Source: Brooklawnia propionicigenes (GTDB lineage: Bacteria; Actinomycetota; Actinomycetes; Propionibacteriales; Propionibacteriaceae). From it: a DNA stretch of 64,000 nt. How positions within the stretch are numbered: the first letter of the stretch is position 1; each line of letters begins with the position of its first letter. The DNA lies in the NCBI RefSeq assembly GCF_030297015.1, contig NZ_AP028056.1, positions 1,436,939 through 1,500,938 of the forward strand, in the 5' to 3' direction. The translations under genes and the position numbers were made by a program. This document shows, in pieces, positions 43,821-53,060 of the stretch. The notes below the pieces were generated by a model that saw only the letters and a list, made by a program, of their open reading frames with translations, did no database searches and was not told where the DNA came from.

Positions 43821-44630
43821 ATGGAAGACATCCGCCTGATCGCGTCCGATATGGACCACACGCTGCTCACCGAAACCAGCGAACTGCCTCCCGATTTCCA
43901 CAGCTACGTCGATCGGCTGAATCAGGCCGGCATCGTCTTCGTCGCAGCCAGCGGACGCCCGCTGTTCACGCTGCAGACCATGTTCCCGGCCGGCGGCCCC
44001 GGCCTGGGCTACATCGGCGACAACGGCGGGACCGTCAGTTACGACGGCGAGGTGCTCTTCGAGAGTCTGCTGTCCACGGCTGACTACCAGGCGATGATCG
44101 CCCTCACCCACCAGCAGACAGCCGGCGTCCCGATCATCTGCGGCATCGAAACCGCCTATGTCGCCTCCGCGCACCGGATGCACGAAGAGTTCCTACGCAC
44201 CTTCTACTCCGAGATCACCTTTGTCGACGACCTCAGCGTCATCGACGCGGACGCCGACAAGTTCACGGTCTACTTCCCGGGCGGCGGCGCGATCGAGATC
44301 TGCGACGACCTCTATCGTCCGGCCTACGACCGGGACTTCTCGGTCACCATCGGCGGGGTGGTGTGGGTCGACATCATGAACCCCGGCGTGACCAAGGGCA
44401 GCGGGCTGCGCGTGCTGGCTGATCGGCTGGGCCTGAACCCTGGGCAGATGATGGCTTTCGGCGACACCTACAACGACATCGAGATGCTGGACGAGGTCTA
44501 CTACAGCTATGCGGTCAGCAACGCCGAGCAGGCGGTCCGCGATCGCGCGCGTTTCATTACCGGGTCGAATGACGAATACGGCGTGGTGAGCGTCATCCGC
44601 GAAGTGCTGTCACAACGAGGAGGCTGCTGA
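43821..44630 (+). CDS. Cof-type HAD family hydrolase
   Basis: 269 residues. HAD motif I is ASDMDHTLL (both Asp present; His instead of the usual Gly after the second Asp), motif II AASGRP, a C2B cap with YIGDNGGTVSYDGEV, motif III Lys in VTKGSGLRVLADRLGL and motif IV AFGDTYNDIEML. It is likely a phosphatase for sugar phosphates or a cofactor. The stop overlaps the start of the next gene (TGATG), so they are co-translated. Confidence 0.88.
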   Translation: MEDIRLIASDMDHTLLTETSELPPDFHSYVDRLNQAGIVFVAASGRPLFTLQTMFPAGGPGLGYIGDNGGTVSYDGEVLFESLLSTADYQAMIALTHQQTAGVPIICGIETAYVASAHRMHEEFLRTFYSEITFVDDLSVIDADADKFTVYFPGGGAIEICDDLYRPAYDRDFSVTIGGVVWVDIMNPGVTKGSGLRVLADRLGLNPGQMMAFGDTYNDIEMLDEVYYSYAVSNAEQAVRDRARFITGSNDEYGVVSVIREVLSQRGGC

Positions 44631-45256
44631 TGGACAAGATCGACTTCAAGAAGACCCTCGACTCGTATCAGGCCAAGCGCGGGGTCTTTCGCCTCGTCGA
44701 GGTCCCACCGCTGCACTACCTGATGATCGACGGCCACGGCGACCCGAACACCTCGCCCGCCTTCGCAGAAGCCATCGAGACGCTGTATCCGATCGCCTAC
44801 AAGCTGAAGTTCGCCAGCAAGCAGGGACTCGGGCGTGACTACGTCGTCCCGCCGCTGGAGGGCTTGTGGTGGGCCGACGACATGGACGCGTTCTCGAACC
44901 GCGACAAGTCCCAGTGGGATTGGACACTGCTGCTGCTGGTTCCGGACTGGATCGACCAGGCCATGGTCGACGCCGCGGTCGAGCAGGTGGCCGCCAAGGA
45001 TCCGCCCGCGCGGCTCGGCGATGTCCGCTTCGACCTGCTGGACGAGGGGTTGTGCGTCCAGACGCTGCATATCGGCAGTTTCGACGACGAGGGGCCGGTG
45101 CTGCAGAAGCTGCACGAGGAGTTCATTCCCAGCCAGGGCCTGCGGCCGATCGGACACCACCACGAGATCTACTTCAGCGATTTCCGCCGCACCGCACCCG
45201 ACAAACTGCGGACGCTACTGCGTCAGCCGGTCGCGCAGGCCAGCAGCACCGACTGA
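44630..45256 (+). CDS. GyrI-like small-molecule-binding domain protein
   Basis: 208 residues starting MDKIDFKKTLDSYQAKRGVF, then FRLVEVPPLHYLMIDGHGDPN, a YKLKFASKQ stretch, PLEGLWWADDM, and IGHHHEIYFSDFRRT near the end. This is the single-chain GyrI/SOUL-like fold related to the ligand-binding domain of AraC-type regulators; no DNA-binding domain is present. Members are thought to bind or hydrolyse small hydrophobic or cyclic compounds. It is coupled to the HAD gene. Its last 34 bp overlap the convergent racemase gene. Confidence 0.85.
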   Translation: MDKIDFKKTLDSYQAKRGVFRLVEVPPLHYLMIDGHGDPNTSPAFAEAIETLYPIAYKLKFASKQGLGRDYVVPPLEGLWWADDMDAFSNRDKSQWDWTLLLLVPDWIDQAMVDAAVEQVAAKDPPARLGDVRFDLLDEGLCVQTLHIGSFDDEGPVLQKLHEEFIPSQGLRPIGHHHEIYFSDFRRTAPDKLRTLLRQPVAQASSTD

Positions 45257-45873
45257 TCCAGAGCCGCCGCCAACGGTACGATCACCGCGGCCGAAACCCG
45301 CTCACGCACCGCATCGGCCAGCCCGGACATCGCGCCGCAGCCGAGAACCACCGACGCCGCGCCGGCCGCGGCGATCTCGGTGACCTCGGCCACCAGGCAG
45401 CCGAGCGCGGCGTTGCTGCCGGTCTCGTAGTCGCGCCGCAGTGCGCCGCGAGCCACGATCAGGTCGCCGGTCAGTCCATAGCCGGCGGCCTGTTCGACCT
45501 TGTCCGCGACGATCTCCTCGGTGACACACAGCACGCCCCAGCCCTCACCGGCCGCGGCGAGCTGCATTGATGCCCAGCCCATTCCGACCACCGGCCGCCG
45601 GTCCTGCACCGCCCAGCCGTCCGGCAGCCCCGGATCGCCGTGGCAGGCGATCACCATCGCATCGAATCCGTCGTCGGCGAGCCGGGCGATCCGCTGCCAT
45701 ATCTGTCCGGCGACCAGCTCGTTGTCCGCCTGGGTGACGAGCAGTTCCGGAGCCTGCGGCAACGACTCGGTCACCACCTCGTTCCCGCTCGCCGCGGCCC
45801 AGTCGCCGGCCACTCGGGACAACACCCGGGTGGTCGCCCGCGACGAGTTCGGGTTGAGGACCAGGATTTTCAC
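45223..45873 (-). CDS. Asp/Glu/hydantoin racemase family protein
   Basis: 216 residues. KILVLNPNSSRATTRVL is the start of hydantoin/allantoin racemases. The first catalytic Cys is in MVIACHGDPGLPD and the second in VVLGCGAMSG. Such enzymes interconvert D- and L-5-substituted hydantoins or relatives by proton transfer between two Cys. It is the last gene of the ureide cluster, beginning with GTG 45873 that overlaps the stop of the M20 hydrolase by 4 bp, so it is co-translated. The real substrate is unknown. Confidence 0.85.
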   Translation of the reverse strand: MKILVLNPNSSRATTRVLSRVAGDWAAASGNEVVTESLPQAPELLVTQADNELVAGQIWQRIARLADDGFDAMVIACHGDPGLPDGWAVQDRRPVVGMGWASMQLAAAGEGWGVLCVTEEIVADKVEQAAGYGLTGDLIVARGALRRDYETGSNAALGCLVAEVTEIAAAGAASVVLGCGAMSGLADAVRERVSAAVIVPLAAALDQSVLLACATG

Positions 45874-47147
45874 GACCGGTTGGCGAAGCTGACCGCGCAC
45901 TGGAACAGCACGTTGATGCCGTCCGCGCAGGCCTTCGGCGTGGAGTACTCCCGCGGATTGTGGCTGATCCCGTCGTACTTGCCGGGCACGAAGACCATCC
46001 CGGTCGGGCAGATCGCGGCCATCTCGCCGGCGTCATGGCCGGCCCCCGACATGATCCGGCGGTTGCTCAGCCCGAATCGGTTCGCGGTGGCCTCCACCTC
46101 GTCCATGACCTCGTCGTAGAACTGCACCGGCGGGGTGTGCGCGGTGATCTCGGAGGCGATCGTCACCCCGGTGCGCTGTTCGACCTCGCGGCAGTAGGCC
46201 AGCAGATCGGCACTGGCGCGCTGGATCGCATCCTCCTCGGGATTGCGCAGGTCGATGGTGATGACCGCCTCGCTGGCGACGATGTTCACCAGATTGGGTG
46301 CGGTGTCGAAACGCCCGACGTTGGCCAGCAGCGCACCGTACCGCCCCGACTTCACCATCTCGTCCAGCTTGACGGTCACCAGCGCCGCGGCCAGGGTTGC
46401 GCTGTGCCGCAACGCGTCCGGGGTCGTGCCGGCATGTGCGGCGCGTCCGCGGATTGTCAGCCGGTGCCACAAGATGGCCTGCACCCCGGTGACCACACCG
46501 ATCTCGTAGCCGCCTGCTTCCAGGATCGGACCCTGTTCGATGTGGCATTCCAGGTAGTGAGCCGGCGGTGTCACGGGCACCGCGACCGGTCCGACCAGGC
46601 CGTGCCGGTCGAGTTCGGCGCCCACCGAGATGCCGCCGGCGTCGGTCAACGACCGGGCCTGCGCCTCAGTGATCCGTCCGGCCGCGACCGCGCTGCCGAG
46701 CATGTCGGTGCCGAAGCGGCAGCCTTCCTCCTCGGTCCAGATCGCCAGTTCGATCGGACGCAGGGTTCGCACCTCTTGGTCGTTGAGCGTCCGGACGACC
46801 TCCAGCCCGCCGAGCACGCCCAGGCAGCCGTCGAAGCGCCCCGCCGTCGCGACGGAGTCGACGTGTGAGCCGATCACCACCGGGGCGAGGCTGTCGTCCA
46901 GCCCCGACCGCCGGGCCCGCACGTTGCCGATCCGGTCGAGCGTGACCTCCAGCCCGGCATCACGGAACCAGGAGAGCACGAGCTTGCGTCCGGCGACATC
47001 CTCGTCGGTCAGGGCGAGCCGCCGCACCCCGATCAGGCCGGTCTCGTCGTCGAGGTAGGCGCCGATCTCACCCAGTGTGCTGAGCGAGTCCCAGAGCCGG
47101 TCCTGGTCGATGCGGACGGTGTCGGTCGCCTGCTGCTCAATAGTCAT
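45870..47147 (-). CDS. M20 family N-carbamoyl-L-amino acid hydrolase / allantoate amidohydrolase-like
   Basis: 425 residues. Metal-binding motifs of the HyuC/AllC group: VVIGSHVDSVATAGRFDGCLG (His, Asp), WTEEEGCRFGTDMLGS (Glu pair), ECHIEQGPIL (His), MSGAGHDAGEMA and DGISHNPRE (His). The dimerisation domain has RGRAAHAGTTP. It removes the carbamoyl group from N-carbamoyl-amino acids made by hydantoinase, giving amino acid, CO2 and NH3. ATG 47147 has AGGAG 8 bp upstream; the longer frame to 47504 is a shadow of the lyase gene. It is the counterpart of E. coli ygeY in gene order. Confidence 0.88.
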   Translation of the reverse strand: MTIEQQATDTVRIDQDRLWDSLSTLGEIGAYLDDETGLIGVRRLALTDEDVAGRKLVLSWFRDAGLEVTLDRIGNVRARRSGLDDSLAPVVIGSHVDSVATAGRFDGCLGVLGGLEVVRTLNDQEVRTLRPIELAIWTEEEGCRFGTDMLGSAVAAGRITEAQARSLTDAGGISVGAELDRHGLVGPVAVPVTPPAHYLECHIEQGPILEAGGYEIGVVTGVQAILWHRLTIRGRAAHAGTTPDALRHSATLAAALVTVKLDEMVKSGRYGALLANVGRFDTAPNLVNIVASEAVITIDLRNPEEDAIQRASADLLAYCREVEQRTGVTIASEITAHTPPVQFYDEVMDEVEATANRFGLSNRRIMSGAGHDAGEMAAICPTGMVFVPGKYDGISHNPREYSTPKACADGINVLFQCAVSFANRS

Positions 47148-47152
47148 CGTCG

Positions 47153-48298
47153 TCACTCCTGATTCCCGCCGACCACCCGGCGATAGTTTGCTGAGTCTGT
47201 GGGGCCTTCGGTGAGGAAGACCAGGACGGTGTCGTCGCTGGTCAGGCCGAGCTCGTCGAGATTGCCGAGCAGCCCGCCCAGCCCCGCGGCCCCGCTCTCG
47301 CCTGCGGCGATGCCGTCCCTGGCGAGCAGCCGCATGGCCTGCTCGGTGGCGGCGTCGTCGATCACGCTGAAGGCGTCGAATCCGCTGCTGACATCGGGCC
47401 AGGCCAAGTCTGATGGAGTGCCGCAGTTCAGGCCGGCCATCGCCGAATGCTGCTCGCCCTCCAAGGAGACGATGTGTCCAGCGGCAGCGGAGGCGGTCAC
47501 GCACGCCGCGTCGAGCGGTTCGGCGCCCACCATCAGGCGGTTCGGACGAGGAGCGAACCCTCGGGCCACCGCCGCGGCGAACCCGCCGACGCCGATCTGC
47601 GCCGCGATGACGTCCGGCTCGGGCAGCCCGCCGGCGTCGATCAGGTCGGTGACCTCACCGACCACGGTGGCGTAACCGTCGATGACGTCTTGCGGCGCCC
47701 GCTGATAGCCCGGCCAGGACGTGTCCGAGATCACCGCCGCCGCCGGACCGGCCAGGGCGGCGGCCAGCCGGACGGTGTCGTCATAACCGACGTCGGTGAC
47801 CGCGACCTCCGCTCCCTCACCGACGATGGCGTCGATGCGGTCCTGCGCGGTTCCGGCGGGCATCAGCACCTTGGCCGGCAGCCCCAGCAGCCGCGCGATA
47901 TGGGCGACCGCGCGGCCGTGATTGCCGTCGGTGGGTGCTACCAGCGTCAACTCCGGGTGGCGGCCGGCCGCGATCAGCAGATCGTCGAAGCTCAACTCGG
48001 CGGCTGGGCCGAGATCCCAGCGCTCGGCCAGCTCTCGGCACACCGCCCAGGCTGCACCGAGGATCTTGAACGAGGGCAGGCCCAGACGGTTCGATTCGTC
48101 CTTCACCACGACCCTGGCCACGCCGAGCGCGTTCGCCGCGGTGGGCGCCTCACGTACCGGAGTCGCCGCGAAACCGGGCAAGGAAGCATGGAAATCGCGG
48201 CAGGCCAGGACGGGGCGCTGCACCGATGCCCGATCGGCCAGCGGATTGTGCAGCAGGTAGTTCGCGGCCAGCGCTGGTGAACTAGCGGTGAGAGACAT
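47153..48298 (-). CDS. dpaL: Diaminopropionate ammonia-lyase
   Basis: 381 residues, PLP fold type II. KDESNRLGLPSFKILGAAWAV carries the Schiff-base Lys; APTDGNHGRAVAHIARLLG, SWPGYQRAPQDVIDGY, IGVGGFAAAVARGF (phosphate-binding Gly loop), LEGEQHSAMAGLNCGTPSDLAWP and FLTEGPTD follow. These are features of YgeX/DpaL, which breaks 2,3-diaminopropionate into pyruvate and two ammonia. ATG 48298 follows AGGGGA. The promoter region holds a 20-bp motif shared with the ECF transporter operon. It is 5 bp from the M20 gene. Confidence 0.88.
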   Translation of the reverse strand: MSLTASSPALAANYLLHNPLADRASVQRPVLACRDFHASLPGFAATPVREAPTAANALGVARVVVKDESNRLGLPSFKILGAAWAVCRELAERWDLGPAAELSFDDLLIAAGRHPELTLVAPTDGNHGRAVAHIARLLGLPAKVLMPAGTAQDRIDAIVGEGAEVAVTDVGYDDTVRLAAALAGPAAAVISDTSWPGYQRAPQDVIDGYATVVGEVTDLIDAGGLPEPDVIAAQIGVGGFAAAVARGFAPRPNRLMVGAEPLDAACVTASAAAGHIVSLEGEQHSAMAGLNCGTPSDLAWPDVSSGFDAFSVIDDAATEQAMRLLARDGIAAGESGAAGLGGLLGNLDELGLTSDDTVLVFLTEGPTDSANYRRVVGGNQE

Positions 48299-48310
48299 AA
48301 ACGGTCCCCT

Positions 48311-48330
48311 TTGTAGGACAACTAATAACA
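48311..48330 (+). promoter_or_regulatory. Candidate GntR/HutC operator, site 1
   Basis: TTGTAGGACAACTAATAACA lies 13 bp upstream of the dpaL start, in the divergent region with the GntR gene. It matches 16 of 20 positions of the sequence at 55593 upstream of the ECF operon, with TTGTA.GA.AACTAA.AA.A conserved. The same orientation relative to the target gene supports a shared regulatory site. Confidence 0.5.
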
Positions 48331-48428
48331 GACTGATTATGGCGAACCGTCGATTCGCTAGGTACTGTGGGGGTGCTTGCCCCCGATCCCCCGAACGCTG
48401 CGGGGACCCGCAAGCTGCGAGGAGAGTC

Positions 48429-49193
48429 ATGGACAGTCGCGAACCACACGCCGCTCGGATCCGGCAGCGCATGCTGCTGCAAACCGAGATCCGCAATGCG
48501 ATTCTCGACGATCTGATTCTGTCGGGAGAGATACCTACCGGCGAGAAGCTGCCGTCCGAAGCAGAACTGTGCGAGACCTACGCCGCGTCCCGGGTGACGG
48601 TGCGATCGGCACTGCAGTCGCTGGCCGAGCAGGGCTTCATTCAGACCCGTCGCGGCTCGGGATCGATCGTGCTGCCCCGCGCGAAGACCATCGCTTCCCA
48701 TCTGACCCGGCTGGTCTCCTTCGATACCTACGCCGACCAGGCCGGCGAATCGTTCGAGACGGTCGACCTGATCATCGAGGACTGCCCCGACGACGACGCC
48801 CGACGCGACGCGTTCCCCGCCCATCAGCGGAAGAACCTCGCCCGGGTCTCGCGAGCCAAAGCTCGCCATGGTCAGCGAGTCGCCTGGATCATCGACTACG
48901 TCCCGGACGAGGTGCTGGGACGAGAACTGCTCGTCCGCGAGTTCGGGCGCACCGGATCGGTGCTCGACATTCTCATCGAGCGTGATCTCGCACAGTTCGC
49001 CGACTGCCGGCTCGAACCCGTGCTGGTCACCGCCGCACTCGCGCAGCACGTCGACGCCGCACCCGGCAGCCCGGCCCTGCAGATGAACGAGCTGACCTGC
49101 AATCGAGACGGTGACCTGGTCGACCGCAGCGAATCGTGGATGCTGCCCGGTGCCTTCGAATTCTCCTTCCGGCGCAACCGCGATTCGCTGTGA
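48429..49193 (+). CDS. GntR family (HutC subfamily) transcriptional regulator
   Basis: 254 residues. The GntR winged HTH at about 17-85 has LQTEIRNAILDDLILSGEIPTGEKLPSEAELCETY in pieces, then SRVTVRSALQSLAEQGFIQTRRGSGSIV. The UTRA ligand-binding domain follows, with VSRAKARHGQRVAWIIDYVP and SPALQMNELTCNRDGDLVDRSESWMLP. It is divergent from dpaL and probably represses the ureide cluster until a pathway compound binds. ATG 48429 follows GGAGAG. The ligand is inferred from neighbours only. Confidence 0.88.
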   Translation: MDSREPHAARIRQRMLLQTEIRNAILDDLILSGEIPTGEKLPSEAELCETYAASRVTVRSALQSLAEQGFIQTRRGSGSIVLPRAKTIASHLTRLVSFDTYADQAGESFETVDLIIEDCPDDDARRDAFPAHQRKNLARVSRAKARHGQRVAWIIDYVPDEVLGRELLVREFGRTGSVLDILIERDLAQFADCRLEPVLVTAALAQHVDAAPGSPALQMNELTCNRDGDLVDRSESWMLPGAFEFSFRRNRDSL

Positions 49194-49216
49194 GCGGTCA
49201 CGATGGGCGATGACGC

Positions 49217-50617
49217 TCATCGGATCGCCCCATCGCTGGGGCCGCAGGCGATGAACTGCCCCGATTGATCTCCGACCACGACACCGTCGAGCACGGCGGC
49301 CGAGCCCCGGACGAAGACATCGCGGACGCGTCCGGAGATCCGCCAACCCTCGTACGGCGTGTAGTCGACGTTCTCGTCGAGATCGGTCTGGTGCACCGTG
49401 CGGGTGCCCCGCGGGTCGTAGATCACCACATCGGCGTCGGACCCAGGCGCGAGAATGCCCTTGCGCGGATGAACCCCGAAGTAGCGGGCCGCGTTGGTCG
49501 CGTTCAGTTCGACATAGCGCTCCAGGCTGATGCGTCCGGGCTCGACACCATAGGTGTAGAGCAGCTCCATCCGCAGCTGAATTCCGGGAGCGCCATTGGG
49601 AATGGAGCGGAAGTCGTCGCCGCCGGCATCTTTTTGGCCGTGCACGTTGAAGGCGCAGTGGTCGGTGCCGATGAACTGCACCGACCCGTCGGAAACCGCC
49701 TGCCACAGTACATCTTGGTCGGCGACCTCACGCAGCGGCGGACTGATGACATAGCCGGAGACCTCGTCCAGATCGTCTCCGTTGGCCATGCCATAGCGAC
49801 TGGCGTCCAGCAGCAGATACTGCGGGCAGGTCTCCGCCCTCAATGGCACCCCGCGCCGGTTCGCGCGCAGCACCTCGGTCAGCCCGTCCCTGCTGCTCAG
49901 ATGCACCACGTAGCACGGCACATTGCCGGCAAGTTCGCTGATCGCGGCGAGCCGGCTGATCGCCTCGCGCTCCACCTCAACCGGGTGGGTGTGCTGGTGG
50001 TAGTAGGCATGAGTCTGGCCGGACGCGACCCTCTCCCGGGTCAGTTCGTCGATGAGTCGGCCGTTCTCGGCGTGGAAACCGATCGTGCCACCGAAGCTAC
50101 GGGTCGCCTGCAGCGCCTGGAAGATCTCGTCGTCCTCGACCATCATGGCTGGGCGGTAGGCCATGTACATCTTGAACGACGTCACGCCCTGACGCGCGAT
50201 AGCTGCCATCTCGTCGGCACGCCCGGCGGGCCATTCCAGCATCGCCATGTGAAAGGCGTAGTCGCACCACGATTTACCGGAGGCCTTGGCCTGCCAGTTG
50301 GCGAGTCCCTGGGCCAGCGTCTCGCCCTTCTGCGCGGTCGCGAAATCCATCACCAAGGTGGTGCCGCCGAGCACCGCTGCGCGGGTGCCGGTATTGAAAT
50401 CGTCGACGGTCGTGGTGCCCTGGGTGGCCAGATCGAGATGGGTGTGAGTGTCGATGCCGCCCGGCAGCACCAGGCAGCCGCCGGCGTCGATCAGCCGGTC
50501 TCCGGGAGTCTCCGTGATTGCGCCGAGCGCGGTGATCTGCTCACCGTCGATCCGCAGATCGGTGACGGCCGACCCGTACGGACCGACGACCGTGCCTCCC
50601 CGAATGATGGTGCTCAC
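49217..50617 (-). CDS. Dihydropyrimidinase / D-hydantoinase family amidohydrolase
   Basis: 466 residues of the cyclic amidohydrolase family. GGIDTHTHLD (metal His pair), TSFKMYMAYR (carboxylated Lys), GFHAENG, CYVVHLSS and GTDHCAFN (metal Asp) are present, as is the C-terminal WRISGRVRDVFVRG. It opens hydantoin or dihydropyrimidine rings to N-carbamoyl amino acids, which the M20 hydrolase can then use. The GTG start at 50617 has GGAG 9 bp upstream and overlaps the previous gene's stop by 4 bp. It is the counterpart of E. coli hyuA. Confidence 0.9.
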   Translation of the reverse strand: MSTIIRGGTVVGPYGSAVTDLRIDGEQITALGAITETPGDRLIDAGGCLVLPGGIDTHTHLDLATQGTTTVDDFNTGTRAAVLGGTTLVMDFATAQKGETLAQGLANWQAKASGKSWCDYAFHMAMLEWPAGRADEMAAIARQGVTSFKMYMAYRPAMMVEDDEIFQALQATRSFGGTIGFHAENGRLIDELTRERVASGQTHAYYHQHTHPVEVEREAISRLAAISELAGNVPCYVVHLSSRDGLTEVLRANRRGVPLRAETCPQYLLLDASRYGMANGDDLDEVSGYVISPPLREVADQDVLWQAVSDGSVQFIGTDHCAFNVHGQKDAGGDDFRSIPNGAPGIQLRMELLYTYGVEPGRISLERYVELNATNAARYFGVHPRKGILAPGSDADVVIYDPRGTRTVHQTDLDENVDYTPYEGWRISGRVRDVFVRGSAAVLDGVVVGDQSGQFIACGPSDGAIR

Positions 50618-52200
50618 GCCAGATTCTCCTTCCCGATGCGGATGACGCGTCCTGGCCTGGCAGCTGTGGAGGACTGACCCGTCCACACCTGCTGACCGGC
50701 CACCCATACTCCGTAGACTCCCGCGGTATAGCTGCACGGATTGGTGAACGTCGCAGTGTCGATGAACTCGTGCGGATTCAGCAGCACCAGATCAGCGCGC
50801 TGACCGGGGGCGATATGGCCACGGTCGGTCAATCCCAGCAATGCAGCCGAGCGTCCGCTCATTCGCTCGATGGCATCGGTGGCCGAAGCCAACCCGCCAC
50901 GAATAGCGAAACGACCCAGGAATCGTCCGGTCGACCCGTACAACCGCGGATGCGGCGACGGGTTGAAGACCCCGTCGCTGCAGAGCAGCGATCCCGAACG
51001 CCGGTAGATCTCGTGGACGACCCGCTCGGTCGAATAGTGGTCGATCATCGCGGCGTCCAGGCTTGTCCGGGCGCAGATCTCGACGACCGCATCCGCAGGC
51101 TCGCACTTGAGCATCTCGGCGGCCTCGGCGACCGTGTGCCCGACGACCTCGTCCAGGCCGGTGGCCTGAGTGATGGTTACGTTCTCGGCACCGCAGGAAC
51201 CGTAGAGGTTCTCCCAGCCGGGCAGCCCGTGGCGCATGTCCGCGGCCAGTTCGCGGCGCGCGGCACGATCCCGGACGCGGGCCAGCGCGGCCTCGGGGCC
51301 GCCGGCCATGGCCCAGGGCGGCAGCAGCGCGGTCAGCAGAGTCGAGCCCGCACCGTACGGGTATTGGTCGACGGTCAGGTCGATCTGGGTGGCTGCCGCC
51401 TCGAGCAATCCCAGCAGCTGATCGAGCAGGTCCTCGTTGCCGATCAGCTTGAGGTGCGAGATGTGCAGCCGGGCCCCGGTCTCGCGACAGGCGTCGATGA
51501 ACTCGCTCATCGCGGCCAGCGATTCGCCGGCTTCGTTGCGCACGTGCGGCACCAACGGGACGCCGTACTTGGCGGCCACCGAGGCCAAGGCGCGCAGTTC
51601 GCGGCCCCTGCCGTACATGCCGGGTGCGTAGATCATTCCGAAGCTCACCGCCGCGCCGCCGGCAGCCAGCGACGCATCGGTCAGCGCCTGCATCTGGCGC
51701 AGCTCCTCGCCGGTGGCGTCGCGGTCGCCATCGCCCATCACGACCTGGCGGATCGCGCTGTGCGGGACGCAGCTGATCAGATCGGTGGCCGGGGCGCTGG
51801 CGTCCAGCACACTGAGGTACTGGTCGAAGCTGCGCCAACTCCACGCAACCAGTGAACTCGGCTCGAGGCCGGCGAGGTAGTCCCGGCGGGCGGCGACATG
51901 GGCGTCGTCCACCGGCGCGGGCCCCAGACCGTCAGGGCAGATCAATTGGGTGGTGAAGCCCTGGGAGACCTTCGCGGCCATCTGCGGTTCATCGAAGCTG
52001 CGCAGCGCGCTGTGCGCATGCAGATCGATGAACCCGGGAGTCAGCCAGCAGCCGTCACCGTAGACAGTCTCGGCGTCGGCCACCGTCGCGCCTCGGGAGA
52101 CCAGGCCATCGACCCGGCCGTCGATGACCACGACATCAGCGGGGATGAATCCGGAGGGAGTATGAACGTCGGCTCCGCGGATTACCAGATCAGCCGCCAT
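50614..52200 (-). CDS. N-acyl-D-amino-acid deacylase family amidohydrolase
   Basis: 528 residues. Amidohydrolase fold with GFIDLHAHSALRSF (HxH), MIYAPGMYG, VPLVPHVRNEA, LHISHLKLIG (metal His), LTVDQYPYGAGSTLLTALLPPWA and LCSDGVFNPSPHPRLYGSTGRFLG in pieces, then GQRADLVLLNP. The order matches D-aminoacylases, which split N-acyl-D-amino acids. In this cluster an N-carbamoyl or other acylated D-amino acid is a reasonable substrate. ATG 52200 lies 2 bp from the ECF ATPase gene, so transport and catabolism are co-transcribed. Confidence 0.87.
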   Translation of the reverse strand: MAADLVIRGADVHTPSGFIPADVVVIDGRVDGLVSRGATVADAETVYGDGCWLTPGFIDLHAHSALRSFDEPQMAAKVSQGFTTQLICPDGLGPAPVDDAHVAARRDYLAGLEPSSLVAWSWRSFDQYLSVLDASAPATDLISCVPHSAIRQVVMGDGDRDATGEELRQMQALTDASLAAGGAAVSFGMIYAPGMYGRGRELRALASVAAKYGVPLVPHVRNEAGESLAAMSEFIDACRETGARLHISHLKLIGNEDLLDQLLGLLEAAATQIDLTVDQYPYGAGSTLLTALLPPWAMAGGPEAALARVRDRAARRELAADMRHGLPGWENLYGSCGAENVTITQATGLDEVVGHTVAEAAEMLKCEPADAVVEICARTSLDAAMIDHYSTERVVHEIYRRSGSLLCSDGVFNPSPHPRLYGSTGRFLGRFAIRGGLASATDAIERMSGRSAALLGLTDRGHIAPGQRADLVLLNPHEFIDTATFTNPCSYTAGVYGVWVAGQQVWTGQSSTAARPGRVIRIGKENLA

Positions 52201-52202
52201 GC

Positions 52203-53060
52203 TCAGCGTCCTATCTCGGCAGCGGTCGGCATGGCGGAGCGTGCGTTCCACTCGGCCAGCAGTTCGTCGGGGAACAGCGCCTGACCGCTGAACTGCGGGC
52301 CGGCCAGCCGCTGATCCAGCCGGGTGACCAGCGGGGGCAGCAGATCGGCCTCGGCGATGACCTCGGTATTGGTCAGGACGTCGCGGGTCGGGCCGTCCAG
52401 GATCACCTTGCCGTGGGTCATGGCGATGACCCGGTCGGTGTGTTCGGCGACGATGTCCATGTCGTGAGTGATGACGATGATGGTGTGGCCCTCCCGGTTG
52501 AGCTCGCGCAAGAACTCCATGACCTCTCGCGACTGCCGGTAGTCCTGGCCGGTGGTCGGCTCGTCGACGATGATCACCTTGGGACGCAGCGACAGGATCG
52601 AGGCGATCGCGATCCGCTGCCGGATGCCCTTGGTCTGGAAGAAGGGATGCTCACCGAACAGTTCCTCGCCGATGCCGGCGATGCGGGCGGCCTCGCGCAC
52701 CCGGTGATCGACCTCATCGGCCGACAGCTTGAGGTTGCGTGGTGCGTAGGCGATTTCGTCGTAGATGTTGTTGTTGAACAGCTGATGATCGGGGTTCTGG
52801 AAGACGTATCCGATTGAGCTGATCAGCTTGGACGAGCGCAGCCCCGCGTCCACCTTGATCCGGTCGACCAGTACCGAACCTGAGGTCGCCTTGAGGATGC
52901 CGTTGAGGCATTTCGACAGGGTGGTCTTGCCGGAGCCGTTGGTGCCGATGAGCGCGACCATCTCCTGCGGCTGGATCGAGATCGAGATGTCGTCCAGTGC
53001 CTGGGTGCCGTCGGGATAGCAGTACCCGAGGTGGTCGACCCTGATGATTGGTTCGCTCAT
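52203..53060 (-). CDS. ECF transporter ATP-binding subunit
   Basis: 285 residues. Walker A is GTNGSGKTT, Q-loop YVFQNPDHQLF (the typical ECF/Cbi pattern), then a signature region read as FFQTKGIRQRIAIAS rather than the usual LSGGQ, Walker B VIIVDEPTTGQDYRQS and switch His in IVITHDMD. It is one of two ATPases powering the ECF importer. The degenerate signature is worth noting. It overlaps the second ATPase gene by 4 bp. Confidence 0.9.
   Translation of the reverse strand: MSEPIIRVDHLGYCYPDGTQALDDISISIQPQEMVALIGTNGSGKTTLSKCLNGILKATSGSVLVDRIKVDAGLRSSKLISSIGYVFQNPDHQLFNNNIYDEIAYAPRNLKLSADEVDHRVREAARIAGIGEELFGEHPFFQTKGIRQRIAIASILSLRPKVIIVDEPTTGQDYRQSREVMEFLRELNREGHTIIVITHDMDIVAEHTDRVIAMTHGKVILDGPTRDVLTNTEVIAEADLLPPLVTRLDQRLAGPQFSGQALFPDELLAEWNARSAMPTAAEIGR

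Noticed and set aside
45870-47504. A longer M20 hydrolase starting at 47504
   Set aside because: The extra N-terminal part is Arg-rich shadow of the dpaL gene, and a good ribosome binding site precedes ATG 47147.
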